Shown piece by piece: positions 1 to 6,297 of a stretch of 34,656 bases of DNA. Position numbers and translations under genes: made by a program. Origin of the DNA: a virus; IMG/VR virus record IMGVR_UViG_3300010412_000046, positions 1 through 34,656 of that record; one strand, written 5' to 3'. Each line of letters starts with the position of its first letter. Positions within the stretch are counted from its first letter, which is position 1. The notes beneath the pieces are model-generated. The model did no database searches and had not been told where the DNA came from. It saw only the letters and a program-made list of their open reading frames with translations.

Positions 1-381
1 AGATTTTTCAATGTGGCGTACTCAGAAACAACCACTATCGAATACTCCGCCGGACAAGGCTTACAGAACTGCACGCATTAGTTCCGAGTCATCTAACATT
101 GCGACACAACGTGTTATCGCAGGTTAACTACCTCCAACATATTGTGTATCTAGATTGAACATATATACTAATAACAGCCGAAGCTAGTTACAGTATGTTT
201 GTTTAGCATCAGCACAAAATCCTCCAACTATAAGTCTGGATGGTCGTCGTACTCATAAGTGCATAGCTAAACCGCATGATATGGGGTTTTGAATCCCGAA
301 TTGGTTGCTGTATCCATCCGCAGATTTGCTACGCTGGCTCTGCTAGGCCTCGATAGCTACTAATTGCTTAGTAGTCAAGTA
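1..381. other. Noncoding region with short hairpins
   Basis: I see no gene or intact tRNA. Short perfect hairpins are present: GAACT/AGTTC (66-84), GCGA/TCGC with an inner CAC/GTG (101-120), and CTACTAA/TTAGTAG (357-374). The last lies just downstream of the methyltransferase stop. On the minus strand it has a GCAA tetraloop but no U-run, so it is not a standard terminator. A T-arm-like GGATTCAAAACC near 285 on the minus strand has no matching acceptor stem. Confidence 0.5.
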
Positions 382-1050
382 TTAGACAAACTGTAACAAC
401 TCATCTTGAGCAGAAGGGTTATTAGGGCTATCTAATTGATGAGGTAACTCAATGTTTTGCAACTTGACATTGTTACTTGATGTAAAAGTCAGTTCTAACA
501 CTGTTGGCACAATACCGTTAGTAGTATGCACGTTACCATAATTATTAATATGTGTATGAACTAAACGCATATTGAGTTTAGACATAAAATCCATCAACAT
601 ACCAAATTTAATTGGGTTAGTTAACTCGTGGAACTCAAATACAGCACCTGTAAGCTTATGCGAATATGTGATAATAGCGTCTAGAATAGGATATTCGCCA
701 TTCTCAATATCGCATTTTAAAAACGTATTATCTGGGGCTGTACTAAGAATTGTGTAAATACTGGCCTCAGTATCCGTATCTGCTAAACCTACATACTTTT
801 GAAAGTGTTGGTGTTTATCACTAGCAAAAGCTCCTTCAACAGAGGCATCATAGGCGTGTAGAGGTACATCTTTGATAGAACAAAACTGTTCCTCAAAAGT
901 AATGTTATCTCCTACCCCAAAACTTAGTAAAAAGTCTGATTTTAAAATATCAGGGTGGTTTACTAAGTAACCACCATCATTATCATTGCCAACTCTAACT
1001 AAATCAGCACAGTAAAAAGGTCGTAAAACGCGGGGTAAGGAAATGGTCAC
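382..1050 (-). CDS. FkbM-like SAM methyltransferase
   Basis: 222 aa. The N-terminal motif VGNDNDGGYLV, followed by LSFGVGDNITFEE, matches a group of FkbM/class I methyltransferase-like proteins in which this glycine-rich stretch forms the SAM pocket. LKCDIENGEYPIL in the middle corresponds to the FkbM KxDxEGxE motif. The substrate is unknown; relatives methylate sugars or secondary metabolites. The start is GTG, overlapping the TGA of the upstream gene as GTGA, which implies translational coupling. It is the last gene of its leftward unit. No signal peptide or membrane segment is seen. Assignment to the methyltransferase fold is fairly sure; the substrate is not. Confidence 0.7.
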   Translation of the reverse strand: MTISLPRVLRPFYCADLVRVGNDNDGGYLVNHPDILKSDFLLSFGVGDNITFEEQFCSIKDVPLHAYDASVEGAFASDKHQHFQKYVGLADTDTEASIYTILSTAPDNTFLKCDIENGEYPILDAIITYSHKLTGAVFEFHELTNPIKFGMLMDFMSKLNMRLVHTHINNYGNVHTTNGIVPTVLELTFTSSNNVKLQNIELPHQLDSPNNPSAQDELLQFV

Positions 1051-1508
1051 AAAGTTGCCCAGTCTTGAATTTGTTGTTGTAAAGATTTCAGTTGCGGATT
1101 GTCCACCATAGCTTTTGTGTCTCTATCATAAATCTTTAACTGCATTTTATTGCTTCCATACTTAGCAACCATTGCTACTACACGCGGAATAATAAAAGCA
1201 ATAAATGTGTACTCATTTTCTGGTTTGCGCTTTTGCTCAACTGAGCAATACGCTTTACCAGCGATATAAGCTCGTGCTAGGAATGTTGCACGATTTTCAT
1301 TACGAACATCCCAACGACGATGTTTGTTCAGAGAACAATAGCTATTGAAAGCTGCATCGGTTGAGCTAGGATACATATCATTGTTTCCTGCCTTCAGGTA
1401 CTGGTTAAGCGACCACTGATACTGTTTGAGAAGCTTTTGCTCTTCAAAGCGAATGATGCTAGCTTCTACGCCAAGATGTTTAGATTTAATTTTTAGTTCT
1501 ATAGACAT
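1047..1508 (-). CDS. Phage protein of unknown function
   Basis: 153 aa, mixed charge, no membrane segment and no motif I recognise. It starts at ATG 1508 behind a strong Shine-Dalgarno (AAGGAG, about 8 nt upstream on the minus strand) and a good promoter at 1531-1559. Its TGA overlaps the GTG start of the methyltransferase, so the two form a two-gene unit. The C-terminal third (VVAMVAKYGSNKMQLKIYD) looks like a beta strand followed by a helix. No function is proposed. Confidence 0.75.
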   Translation of the reverse strand: MSIELKIKSKHLGVEASIIRFEEQKLLKQYQWSLNQYLKAGNNDMYPSSTDAAFNSYCSLNKHRRWDVRNENRATFLARAYIAGKAYCSVEQKRKPENEYTFIAFIIPRVVAMVAKYGSNKMQLKIYDRDTKAMVDNPQLKSLQQQIQDWATL

Positions 1509-1530
1509 TTGTCTCTCCTTGATTAAGTTA

Positions 1531-1559
1531 AATATAAAGTATAATTAAGCATGAATCAA
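1531..1559 (-). promoter_or_regulatory. Sigma70-like promoter
   Basis: On the minus strand, TTGATT (1559-1554), a 17-bp spacer and TATATT (1536-1531), about 23 nt before the start of the 1047-1508 gene. The spacer begins CATGCTTAA, similar to the promoters at 2930-2958 and 20075-20103. Confidence 0.65.
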
Positions 1560-1741
1560 GGCTAAGGTGGTTTCGTGATCTACAATTGCTTGTTCCTATG
1601 TTGTTATTGGTGGAGCAGTTTCATGTAAAACCTATTTCTGTCCCCGATGCCTTGGTTTAGGCGCCACATCGTCGAGAGGTGGGTGATAAGTTTCGAACCG
1701 GAGTTCGAAGGGGCTAGCGGCGTACCGTTTCGCGTTGTTAT
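1560..1741. other. Noncoding, tRNA-like debris
   Basis: No gene is seen. On the minus strand it holds T-loop-like GGTTCGAAAC (about 1698-1707) and a CTCCACCA end (about 1611-1618), but no arms that pair into a cloverleaf. A TTCGAA-CTCCGG-TTCGAA inverted repeat lies near 1697-1714. The sequence AATAACAAC occurs at both ends of the segment. It reads as degenerate tRNA or other structured RNA. Confidence 0.35.
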
Positions 1742-1824
1742 TAACTCAGGCAGGACTTGAACCTGCTTCAGCCGAAGCCTACCGAGCGTGTTGCAGCTCT
1801 GCATTTCCCCTTGCGGGCTGAGTA
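1742..1824 (-). tRNA. tRNA-like, class II shape, anticodon uncertain
   Basis: 83 nt. The minus strand shows an acceptor of six pairs (ACTCAG with CTGAGT), a 3-bp D stem (GCA/TGC) and a perfect T arm (GCAGG, TTCAAGT, CCTGC). A long variable region of about 17 nt is typical of Leu, Ser or Tyr tRNAs. The anticodon stem GAGC/GCTC encloses an 8-nt loop, TGCAACAC, one base too long. GCA (Cys) is the only triplet following a U33-like T. No CCA is encoded, unlike the neighbouring tRNAs, and position 1 does not pair. It begins 3 nt after the CCA of the suppressor tRNA. It may be a decaying tRNA or an unusual one. Confidence 0.4.
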
Positions 1825-1827
1825 TCT

Positions 1828-1902
1828 TGGTGGTTCTAGTAGGATTCGAACCTACGTCTTTCTGCTTTAGAGGCAGTTGCCTTGCCGCTAGGCGATAGAA
1901 CC
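1828..1902 (-). tRNA. tRNA-Sup(CTA), amber-decoding
   Basis: 75 nt with encoded CCA. Acceptor GGTTCTA/TAGAACC is perfect; D stem GCCT/AGGC; T arm GTAGG, TTCGAAT, CCTAC. The anticodon arm is CTGC, loop CTCTAAA, GCAG, with an A-A mismatch at 27-43. With U33 and A37/A38 in place the anticodon is CTA, which reads the stop codon UAG. The D-arm stretch TATCGCCTAGCGGCAAGGCA differs from E. coli tRNA-Gln at only two positions, so a Gln tRNA ancestor is plausible. However, discriminator A73 and pair G1-C72 are not classical GlnRS identity elements, so the charged amino acid is unknown. The gene starts 1 nt after the stop codon of 1904-2146, so it is probably cotranscribed with it. Confidence 0.85.
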
Positions 1903-1903
1903 G

Positions 1904-2146
1904 TTATTCATCATCAGGGACACAATCTCTGCACTCCCACTCACCAGCTTCTGACATTTCTGATACTGGAGACCACCAATTGCAGCAGTCACAACGAAAA
2001 ATTTCAATATCAAGAAAGTCTAGAAAAGGCATATGGTCTTGAAGCGGTTCTGCATCAAATTCTGCTAGTGCATGTTCGAGAGAATCACAAGTGCCATTGA
2101 GTCGGTATACAATCTGTTCCCAAAGGTCAATACTATTCAGGTTCAT
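1904..2146 (-). CDS. Small acidic zinc-ribbon protein
   Basis: 80 aa and very acidic. The N-terminus MNLNSIDLWEQIVYRLNGT is followed by two cysteine pairs, CDCC near residue 52 and CRDC near 72, that could bind one zinc. The CCNWWSPVSEM context is of a type I associate with small phage zinc-ribbon proteins of unknown role. No strong Shine-Dalgarno precedes the ATG. The TAA lies directly before the suppressor tRNA. Confidence 0.75.
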   Translation of the reverse strand: MNLNSIDLWEQIVYRLNGTCDSLEHALAEFDAEPLQDHMPFLDFLDIEIFRCDCCNWWSPVSEMSEAGEWECRDCVPDDE

Positions 2147-2516
2147 TTTTGATTTTCAAATCCATTATGAAAAAAGTTGTGTTGCGGAAATGAGCCTATT
2201 ATTCTTTGCAAGAGCGCTACTCTTGCTTTTACTACTGAGACTAGCAGTGCTAGAATCTAGGGATTGCCTACAGGCGTGCTGTGCAGGTTTTTTACCTAGA
2301 CTATTTGGCCCGCCCTATGCTTACCGCTACGCGGTACAGCATTATCTCTGCCTACGCCGACGGGCAGCGTAGTCGTTGCAACACTTACCAAATATGTGTT
2401 ATTTCACAATCAAGAGTAGCTATAGTGCTTCAAAAGCTACACTCTATTTACCACTATGCACATGGTAAAATATCCCGGCTAGAAACTACTAGCTATTACC
2501 CTCAGGCGGTATATAT
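2147..2516. other. Noncoding array of short perfect hairpins
   Basis: No credible gene. Nine short inverted repeats follow one another: GCAAGAG/CTCTTGC (2208-2226), CTAGCA/TGCTAG (2241-2253), AGGT/ACCT (2285-2297), TACCGC/GCGGTA (2322-2336), CTACGC/GCGTAG (2352-2372), GTAGCT/AGCTAC (2416-2440), TTTACCA/TGGTAAA (2447-2469), GCTAG/CTAGC (2478-2493), plus a competing CTGCC/GGCAG at about 2348-2367. This density looks like structured RNA, but the family is unknown. Direction is probably minus, between tRNA-Pro and the zinc-ribbon gene. Confidence 0.5.
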
Positions 2517-2595
2517 TGGTCAGGGTGAGAGGACTTGAACCTCCGAAACCTCTCCGTCCCAAGCGGAGCGCTCTACCAAACTGAGCTACACCCTG
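2517..2595 (-). tRNA. tRNA-Pro(TGG)
   Basis: Complete cloverleaf on the minus strand. Acceptor CAGGGTG/CACCCTG, D arm GCTC..GAGC, anticodon arm CTCCG, loop CTTGGGA, CGGAG giving anticodon TGG, T loop TTCAAGT, and encoded CCA (2517-2519). It would read CCA and other CCN codons. Confidence 0.9.
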
Positions 2596-2754
2596 ATATT
2601 CGTACTGCGAGGGTCTGAATCTCGCTAGCCGAGAAAGAGTGGGAATAGTCTTCGCAGCCATTACAGACAATAGGCTCAGACCAGTGCGCATCTCTTTCTA
2701 ATCTAGTTTCAGCTACAATAATAGACGCTTTAAACCACTAAGCTACCTGCCAGC
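2596..2754 (-). other. Fragments resembling a broken tRNA
   Basis: On the minus strand a D-arm-like stretch, TA-GCTT-AGTGGTTTA-AAGC (2745-2727), is well formed. The next T-arm-like element, GCGAG-ATTCAGACC-CTCGC near 2620-2602, lies about 105 nt away and has a 9-nt loop. The acceptor strands do not match. This is either a tRNA relic or part of a longer structured RNA. Confidence 0.35.
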
Positions 2755-2923
2755 ACTCTCGATATGGCCATTGGCGGGAATCGAACCCAATCTTCGATTA
2801 TTGTATGTGAAAATAGATGTTCGGCTTGTCGCTGACACCGAAAAACAGCTTCAGATGGTCTCTACTAGCCACAGCACAACCTGTGTATCCTCTCGGACGC
2901 TACACCCTCGTTCTCATCTTCTA
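2755..2923 (-). ncRNA. Candidate structured noncoding RNA
   Basis: It lies immediately downstream of a promoter (2930-2958) and has no ORF. The minus-strand transcript would fold into successive hairpins: GTGTA/TACAC with inner TCC/GGA and a GAGA loop (2905-2883), CACAG/CTGTG (alternative, 2885-2870), and TTCGG-TGTC/GACA-CCGAA (2842-2820). A T-arm-like element follows, GGG-TTCGATT-CCC enclosed by TTGG/CCAA (about 2792-2771). The T-arm resembles a tRNA but no cloverleaf can be drawn. The RNA type is unknown; a tRNA relic is the alternative. Confidence 0.4.
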
Positions 2924-2929
2924 TAATTC

Positions 2930-2958
2930 AATATAACTGATTCTCAAGCATTAAGCAA
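2930..2958 (-). promoter_or_regulatory. TTGCT-type promoter for noncoding RNA and tRNAs
   Basis: Minus strand: TTGCTT (2958-2953), 17 bp beginning AATGCTT, TATATT (2935-2930). It reads toward the structured region, tRNA-Pro, the zinc-ribbon gene and the suppressor tRNA. Confidence 0.65.
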
Positions 2959-2992
2959 GGATAATATTGCAATGAGTACGTACCATGCCTAC

Positions 2993-3364
2993 TTATAGTT
3001 TTGTACTATACTGTTTTTTTAACAGCCATCGTAGTTTTTTCGGGACGTACATCCACTCCCCGTATTTTGCTTGTTTCCAAGGTACTATTGACATAACCCA
3101 AGAAGGTCCGTCAAAATACATAGTAGGAAACATCTCTACTAATTCTTTGGCTATTTCCCGTAGCATCTTCCATTCAATACATTTGACTGCCCATCTCAGT
3201 TTAATATATTCTTGGCAAGCAGCATGCATGTGCTCGTAATAAAAGTCTTTTGCTTTCTGGTTATCTGAAGCTAAGTATTCATTATCAATATCAATAGGCT
3301 CAGATTTGTAATTATATCGCTCAACACGCATTTGAGTTGGGCCAGCAATAATTTTATATTTCAT
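2993..3364 (-). CDS. Basic phage protein of unknown function
   Basis: 123 aa, rich in Lys, Tyr and Trp, with predicted helices in the middle (KAKDFYYEHMHAACQEYIKL). No motif recognised. The start at ATG 3364 is about 10 nt from the expected transcription start of the promoter at 3381-3409, so the leader is very short (GGATG context). Confidence 0.65.
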   Translation of the reverse strand: MKYKIIAGPTQMRVERYNYKSEPIDIDNEYLASDNQKAKDFYYEHMHAACQEYIKLRWAVKCIEWKMLREIAKELVEMFPTMYFDGPSWVMSIVPWKQAKYGEWMYVPKKLRWLLKKQYSTKL

Positions 3365-3380
3365 CCAGATTTTATACCAA

Positions 3381-3409
3381 ATAATAGTTGATTATGAATC
3401 AGAAAGCAA
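3381..3409 (-). promoter_or_regulatory. TTGCT-type promoter
   Basis: Minus strand TTGCTT (3409-3404), 17-bp spacer, TATTAT (3386-3381), just upstream of the 2993-3364 gene. Confidence 0.65.
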
Positions 3410-3776
3410 GAATAAAGTTAATTATAGTTGCCGATGTACACCCTCACGGCTGGTCTCCTAGCTATCTATAACTGCTATAAAGCCGCAGGTTTCACTATGT
3501 CTAGGACGTTGGCTTTTAAACTACAGAGTCTGGAACCACAACATTTCCAGCATTATGCACATATTTTGGGCCCTGTGCTTCATCGAATTGACTTCGAAGT
3601 AGGGTACGTTATTGCAGTTACTTGATGGGTTGGCGCCATGCCTCGCCATTTCTATCACAGGAGCAACCCTGTTGCACTTTCACTTACTAACACTCTGTAT
3701 TCGTATCAGGATAACATAAAGATGAATTACAAGTTCATTGCTTTTTAAGCGTAAATTGCTGTAGTTATCCTATTAT
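3410..3776. other. Noncoding region with several hairpins
   Basis: No credible gene; a 65-codon plus-strand ORF here lacks a ribosome site and opposes its neighbours. Short inverted repeats recur: CTGGAA/TTCCAG (3530-3550), TCGAA/TTCGA (3583-3597), TGGCG/CGCCA (3631-3648), GCAAC/GTTGC (3663-3675). The style is the same as the 2147-2516 hairpin array. Confidence 0.45.
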
Positions 3777-3852
3777 TGGCACCGGAGGAAGGACTCGAAC
3801 CCTCAACGCGCAGTTTTGGAGACTGCCGCTCTAACCCTTGAGCTACACCGAT
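3777..3852 (-). tRNA. tRNA-Trp(CCA)
   Basis: Cloverleaf on the minus strand with one acceptor mismatch (T6-T67). D stem GCTC/GAGC. Anticodon arm GCAGT, loop CTCCAAA, ACTGC gives anticodon CCA. T arm GAGGG, TTCGAGT, CCTTC. Discriminator G and encoded CCA, as usual for Trp tRNAs. Confidence 0.88.
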
Positions 3853-3885
3853 ATTATAAATTTATGGCCCTACCTTCGTATTCAG

Positions 3886-3995
3886 GCGACTTAGCTGCAT
3901 TTCAAGTAGCAGTACCGAGTTGTTTTAGGCTCTACTAACCGATGCCCGTTAGCGATTTAACTGCATTTATGCTTAAGCCGCTCTTATGCAGTACC
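3886..3995. repeat. Two imperfect direct repeats, each hairpin-forming
   Basis: Copy 1 (3886-3916) and copy 2 (3952-3995) share GCGAyTTArCTGCATTT at the left and GCAGTACC at the right. The interior differs (6 and 19 nt). In each, CTGC pairs with GCAG. They lie between tRNA-Trp and tRNA-Asn and may be duplicated relics of a structured RNA. Confidence 0.55.
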
Positions 3996-4001
3996 TTAAT
4001 T

Positions 4002-4077
4002 TGGCTCCTAGTGCAGGGCTCGAACCTGCGACCCGCTGATTAACAGTCAGCTGCTCTACCAACTGAGCTAACTAGAA
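4002..4077 (-). tRNA. tRNA-Asn(GTT)
   Basis: Complete cloverleaf: acceptor TTCTAGT/ACTAGGA, D arm GCTC..GAGC, anticodon arm GCTGA, loop CTGTTAA, TCAGC (anticodon GTT), T arm GCAGG, TTCGAGC, CCTGC, discriminator G, encoded CCA. The acceptor follows the style of bacterial tRNA-Asn. Confidence 0.92.
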
Positions 4078-4094
4078 ATAATCTTTATTCAATA

Positions 4095-4123
4095 TTTATA
4101 TCATAAACTTTACCAGGTGTAAA
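4095..4123 (-). promoter_or_regulatory. Promoter upstream of tRNA-Asn
   Basis: Minus strand TTTACA (4123-4118), 17 bp, TATAAA (4100-4095), ending about 18 bp before the tRNA-Asn 5' end. Confidence 0.55.
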
Positions 4124-4151
4124 GTTGATTTTCAAAATAACCGTAGTTGCC

Positions 4152-4304
4152 CTAGCGTTTATATTGATTTGTTTTAGCTATATCTTCTAACAGTACAACA
4201 ATCTGTGTAGCTAAGGTGTTAGATGATTCATCGCAGTAAGCATCTACATTATAAGCTGCTAGCAATTGTATTAACTCTTGCTTTAAACGCAGCTTATTTT
4301 TCAA
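4152..4304 (-). CDS. Small protein, TTG start and amber stop
   Basis: 50 aa, MKNKLRLKQELIQLL at the N-terminus, helical and amphipathic. The TTG start overlaps the TGA of the 4301-4606 gene as TTGA, the same arrangement that couples the HNH nuclease to bS21 at 19810. It ends in TAG (4154-4152), one of only four amber stops in the window. Readthrough by the phage amber tRNA would add 14 residues (the amber residue plus 13) before a TAA. Function unknown. It is too short for many gene finders, but the frame is clean and the gene coupled. Confidence 0.55.
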   Translation of the reverse strand: MKNKLRLKQELIQLLAAYNVDAYCDESSNTLATQIVVLLEDIAKTNQYKR

Positions 4305-4606
4305 TCATACTCTCTCCAAGCTCGAATCCATTCAAGCTTTTTTTCTTTAGTCCAGCCACTGAGATAAGCGTTCTCAAAATCAAAAAGAGTAAGAACATCT
4401 TCTTCTTCATGTACTGATACGTCACCTACAACTTCGCCAAGATGAGTTTGAGAAAATTCTTTAACTTGCCCGCTCGACAGGTAGTCAATCAGTTGTTGCT
4501 GATCTAGCGGTTCTTTGAAACCTAGAGCGTCAAAATCTTCACGAGGAATAGCGTATTTTAGCTTGAAGTGTGATAGGGTGGTAATTAGTACGTATTCATC
4601 AGACAT
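4301..4606 (-). CDS. Acidic phage protein of unknown function
   Basis: 101 aa and acidic. [21 protein letters not shown] suggests an N-terminal beta region; the C-terminus, KLEWIRAWREYD, is helical. ATG 4606 lies inside the end of tilS (8-bp overlap), so it is translated in the same operon. No family recognised. Confidence 0.7.
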   Translation of the reverse strand: MSDEYVLITTLSHFKLKYAIPREDFDALGFKEPLDQQQLIDYLSSGQVKEFSQTHLGEVVGDVSVHEEEDVLTLFDFENAYLSGWTKEKKLEWIRAWREYD

Positions 4607-5192
4607 TGGTTATCACTTTTTTAAGAATTGTTTTATATAGACCAGGATTGACCCGCAGAGCGTGAGGCATTAACTCTTTACGAATGTAATTACGAGTTAG
4701 TGATAAATTGTTATTAGACTCATCTTCAACCCAAGACAATTGATTACGTTTAGCATACTCGATAAAATCTTGTTTACGGGTAGCGAGAAATGGTCGAACT
4801 ACATTATCGTTAGCAAAAGGGATTAATTTACTATTACCGTGTAAGCTAGACCACAACCAGGTTTCTACACAATCATCAAGGGTATGTGCTGTAACAACCG
4901 TCTGTGGAATTTGATGGAATAAGTTATAACGCTCATTACGCCAAAACTCCTCTGGAGAGACTCCTGTAGGACGAGTACTAGTAATACGTTTAGTAATAAT
5001 AGTACACTCGTATTTTTGAGCAAGCGCTCGTACAAAAGTAGCTGAGGTATCAGAGTTACCTTCATTATGGTCTACATGTACGATAGTAACATTATGATTA
5101 CGAGATAAAAAATGCAAAGCTGCAACAGAATCTATACCGCCACTAACAGCAACTGCAAGTGTTCTTGGCAATTTAAGTGATAGTTTAATCAT
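4599..5192 (-). CDS. tilS: tRNA(Ile)-lysidine synthase, N-terminal catalytic core
   Basis: 197 aa. TilS uses ATP and lysine to convert C34 of tRNA-Ile2 (anticodon CAU) to lysidine, changing decoding from AUG to AUA. Seen here: PP-loop SGGIDS near residue 17, HVDHN near 40, the TilS signature [13 protein letters not shown] in the middle, and [20 protein letters not shown] followed by RVNPG. Bacterial enzymes have 300-430 residues; this one keeps only the N-terminal ATPase domain. I chose ATG 5192, which overlaps the HNH TGA as ATGA; ATG 5201 is the alternative. A CAT-anticodon tRNA with TilS-type acceptor pairs lies upstream in the same operon, which strongly supports function. Confidence 0.9.
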   Translation of the reverse strand: MIKLSLKLPRTLAVAVSGGIDSVAALHFLSRNHNVTIVHVDHNEGNSDTSATFVRALAQKYECTIITKRITSTRPTGVSPEEFWRNERYNLFHQIPQTVVTAHTLDDCVETWLWSSLHGNSKLIPFANDNVVRPFLATRKQDFIEYAKRNQLSWVEDESNNNLSLTRNYIRKELMPHALRVNPGLYKTILKKVITNV

Positions 5193-5794
5193 TTCCACCA
5201 TTCTTCGCTGATATGATAATTACTTTTACGAATATTATCTTTTGCTGGTAGGTATTGTAAGTTCCAAGGTACATGTAGACCGCACACGTACTTACCCTGC
5301 AACGGTACTATATGGTCTACATGATAGTCTGGTGGTCTATTCTTATATATATCTTTTAATTCTGCTAAAAACTTAAAAGCAATCGGTATCTGTTTTTTAG
5401 CTCTACGCATAGCCATATAAGCAGCTATAGCTTCTTTAGTATTTTGTTGTTCTATGTGCCTACAATTTTTGCAAAAGGCTTGAATAGCGCATTTTTTACT
5501 AGTATTTTTACCAAACTCTTGCTTTGATAAAATTAAACCACACTTGGTACATATTTTTTTATCAAAGGTATCTAAAAGAGTTGTAACATAATGTTTTCCT
5601 GATACGTGATTATAAAAATAGTGAGTTAGGATATTCGATAATTTTTTGGCATTTTTGTACGAAGAATTTATACGAACATAGTCACTTACACCCTGCTCTA
5701 GTATAAGGGCTTCAATTATTAAGTCTTTTATATAGAAGGTATCTTCTACATTTTTGAAATATTCATAAACATAGTACTGTATGCTAGTACTCAT
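5189..5794 (-). CDS. HNH endonuclease with zinc ribbon
   Basis: 201 aa. The C-terminus carries an HNH motif, [20 protein letters not shown], followed by AKDNIRKSN, the classical beta-beta-alpha metal nuclease. Midway, CTKCGLI.. and CKNCR form a likely zinc ribbon. A paralogue with the same layout lies at 19121-19813. It sits between tRNA-Ile2 and tilS and its TGA overlaps the tilS start. Free-standing HNH genes of this kind are often homing endonucleases. AAAGGAG precedes ATG 5794. Confidence 0.85.
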   Translation of the reverse strand: MSTSIQYYVYEYFKNVEDTFYIKDLIIEALILEQGVSDYVRINSSYKNAKKLSNILTHYFYNHVSGKHYVTTLLDTFDKKICTKCGLILSKQEFGKNTSKKCAIQAFCKNCRHIEQQNTKEAIAAYMAMRRAKKQIPIAFKFLAELKDIYKNRPPDYHVDHIVPLQGKYVCGLHVPWNLQYLPAKDNIRKSNYHISEEWWK

Positions 5795-5869
5795 AATGTC
5801 TCCTTTAAGACTATAAGCCTAGTTAGTGTAAAGGCACTAACAGGGGAGCTACCCTTTTCGGCTTCTATA

Positions 5870-5946
5870 TGGTAGTCCTACCCTGACTCGAACAGGGAAC
5901 CTTTCCCTTATGAGGGGACTTCTCTAACCAATTGAGATATAGGACC
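5870..5946 (-). tRNA. tRNA-Ile2(CAT), likely lysidine-modified
   Basis: Cloverleaf with acceptor GGTCCTA/TAGGACT, anticodon arm TCCC, loop CTCATAA, GGGA, T arm CCCTG, TTCGAGT, CAGGG, discriminator A and encoded CCA. Anticodon CAT could mean Met or Ile2. The acceptor has C4-G69 and C5-G68, the pairs known to favour E. coli TilS recognition over elongator Met, and a tilS gene lies in the same operon. Ile2, reading AUA, is therefore preferred. Confidence 0.85.
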
Positions 5947-5961
5947 AAACTCTATAGTTAC

Positions 5962-5990
5962 AATATAGAGTAAAAAACAGTAACTAGCAA
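5962..5990 (-). promoter_or_regulatory. TTGCT-type promoter for tRNA-Ile2/HNH/tilS unit
   Basis: Minus strand TTGCTA (5990-5985), 17 bp, TATATT (5967-5962). The expected transcription start is about 10 nt before the tRNA. Confidence 0.7.
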
Positions 5991-6051
5991 GAGTAATATT
6001 ACTTTGCGTACTACAGTAAGACTAACTGGTTTTGGTAATTAGCCTAACAGT

Positions 6052-6069
6052 AGTACCCTATCGGGTACT
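6052..6069. other. Hairpin after membrane-protein gene
   Basis: AGTACCC-TATC-GGGTACT, a perfect 7-bp stem directly after the TAA of the 6069-6284 gene. In the direction of that gene no U-run follows, so termination is uncertain. Read on the plus strand it is followed by TATTTTT. Confidence 0.45.
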
Positions 6070-6284
6070 TATTTTTGATTGTTAATTAGATTATTTAGCT
6101 CTACAGCATCTGCTAGTTCTTTTTCGCGAGTAGTTCCTAGAACTAGTAGTAGCAGGGTGGAAAATAGCCCGAATACAAAGCCACCAATCGCCCAACCAAT
6201 CGCGTTTCGACCACGACGTGTAGCTAAGTAATGATTAAGCCATCCTACCAGTGCGCCACCAATAAGAATAAAAAGTAAATCCAT
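6069..6284 (-). CDS. Small two-helix membrane protein
   Basis: 71 aa. Two hydrophobic helices, about residues 2-18 and 28-50, are separated by a basic turn, LATRRGRNAIGW. The tail, KELADAVELNN, is charged. The glycine-rich pattern IGGALVGWL..GWAIGGFVFGLF resembles small Gly-zipper membrane proteins, but I assign no function. It lies 13 bp after the 6298-6498 gene. Confidence 0.65.
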   Translation of the reverse strand: MDLLFILIGGALVGWLNHYLATRRGRNAIGWAIGGFVFGLFSTLLLLVLGTTREKELADAVELNNLINNQK

Positions 6285-6297
6285 TATGTTCTTATAA

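Noticed and set aside
1604-1804. 66-codon minus-strand ORF
   Set aside because: It lies across the class II tRNA-like gene and structured noncoding DNA, has no ribosome site and no protein-like composition.
1828-1902. Reading the amber tRNA as tRNA-Arg(TCT)
   Set aside because: The loop is C-T-C-T-A-A-A. Anticodon TCT would need U33 before it, but that base would be C; only CTA fits the 7-nt loop.
2091-2538. Plus-strand ORFs of 85-93 codons
   Set aside because: They cross the hairpin array and tRNA-Pro on the wrong strand, with Cys/Leu/Arg-rich random-looking products.
3428-3625. 65-codon plus-strand ORF
   Set aside because: No ribosome site or promoter, opposite to all neighbours, and full of inverted repeats.
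5870-5946. Elongator tRNA-Met
   Set aside because: Possible from the CAT anticodon, but C4-G69, C5-G68 and the adjoining tilS make Ile2 more likely; Met is kept as the alternative.
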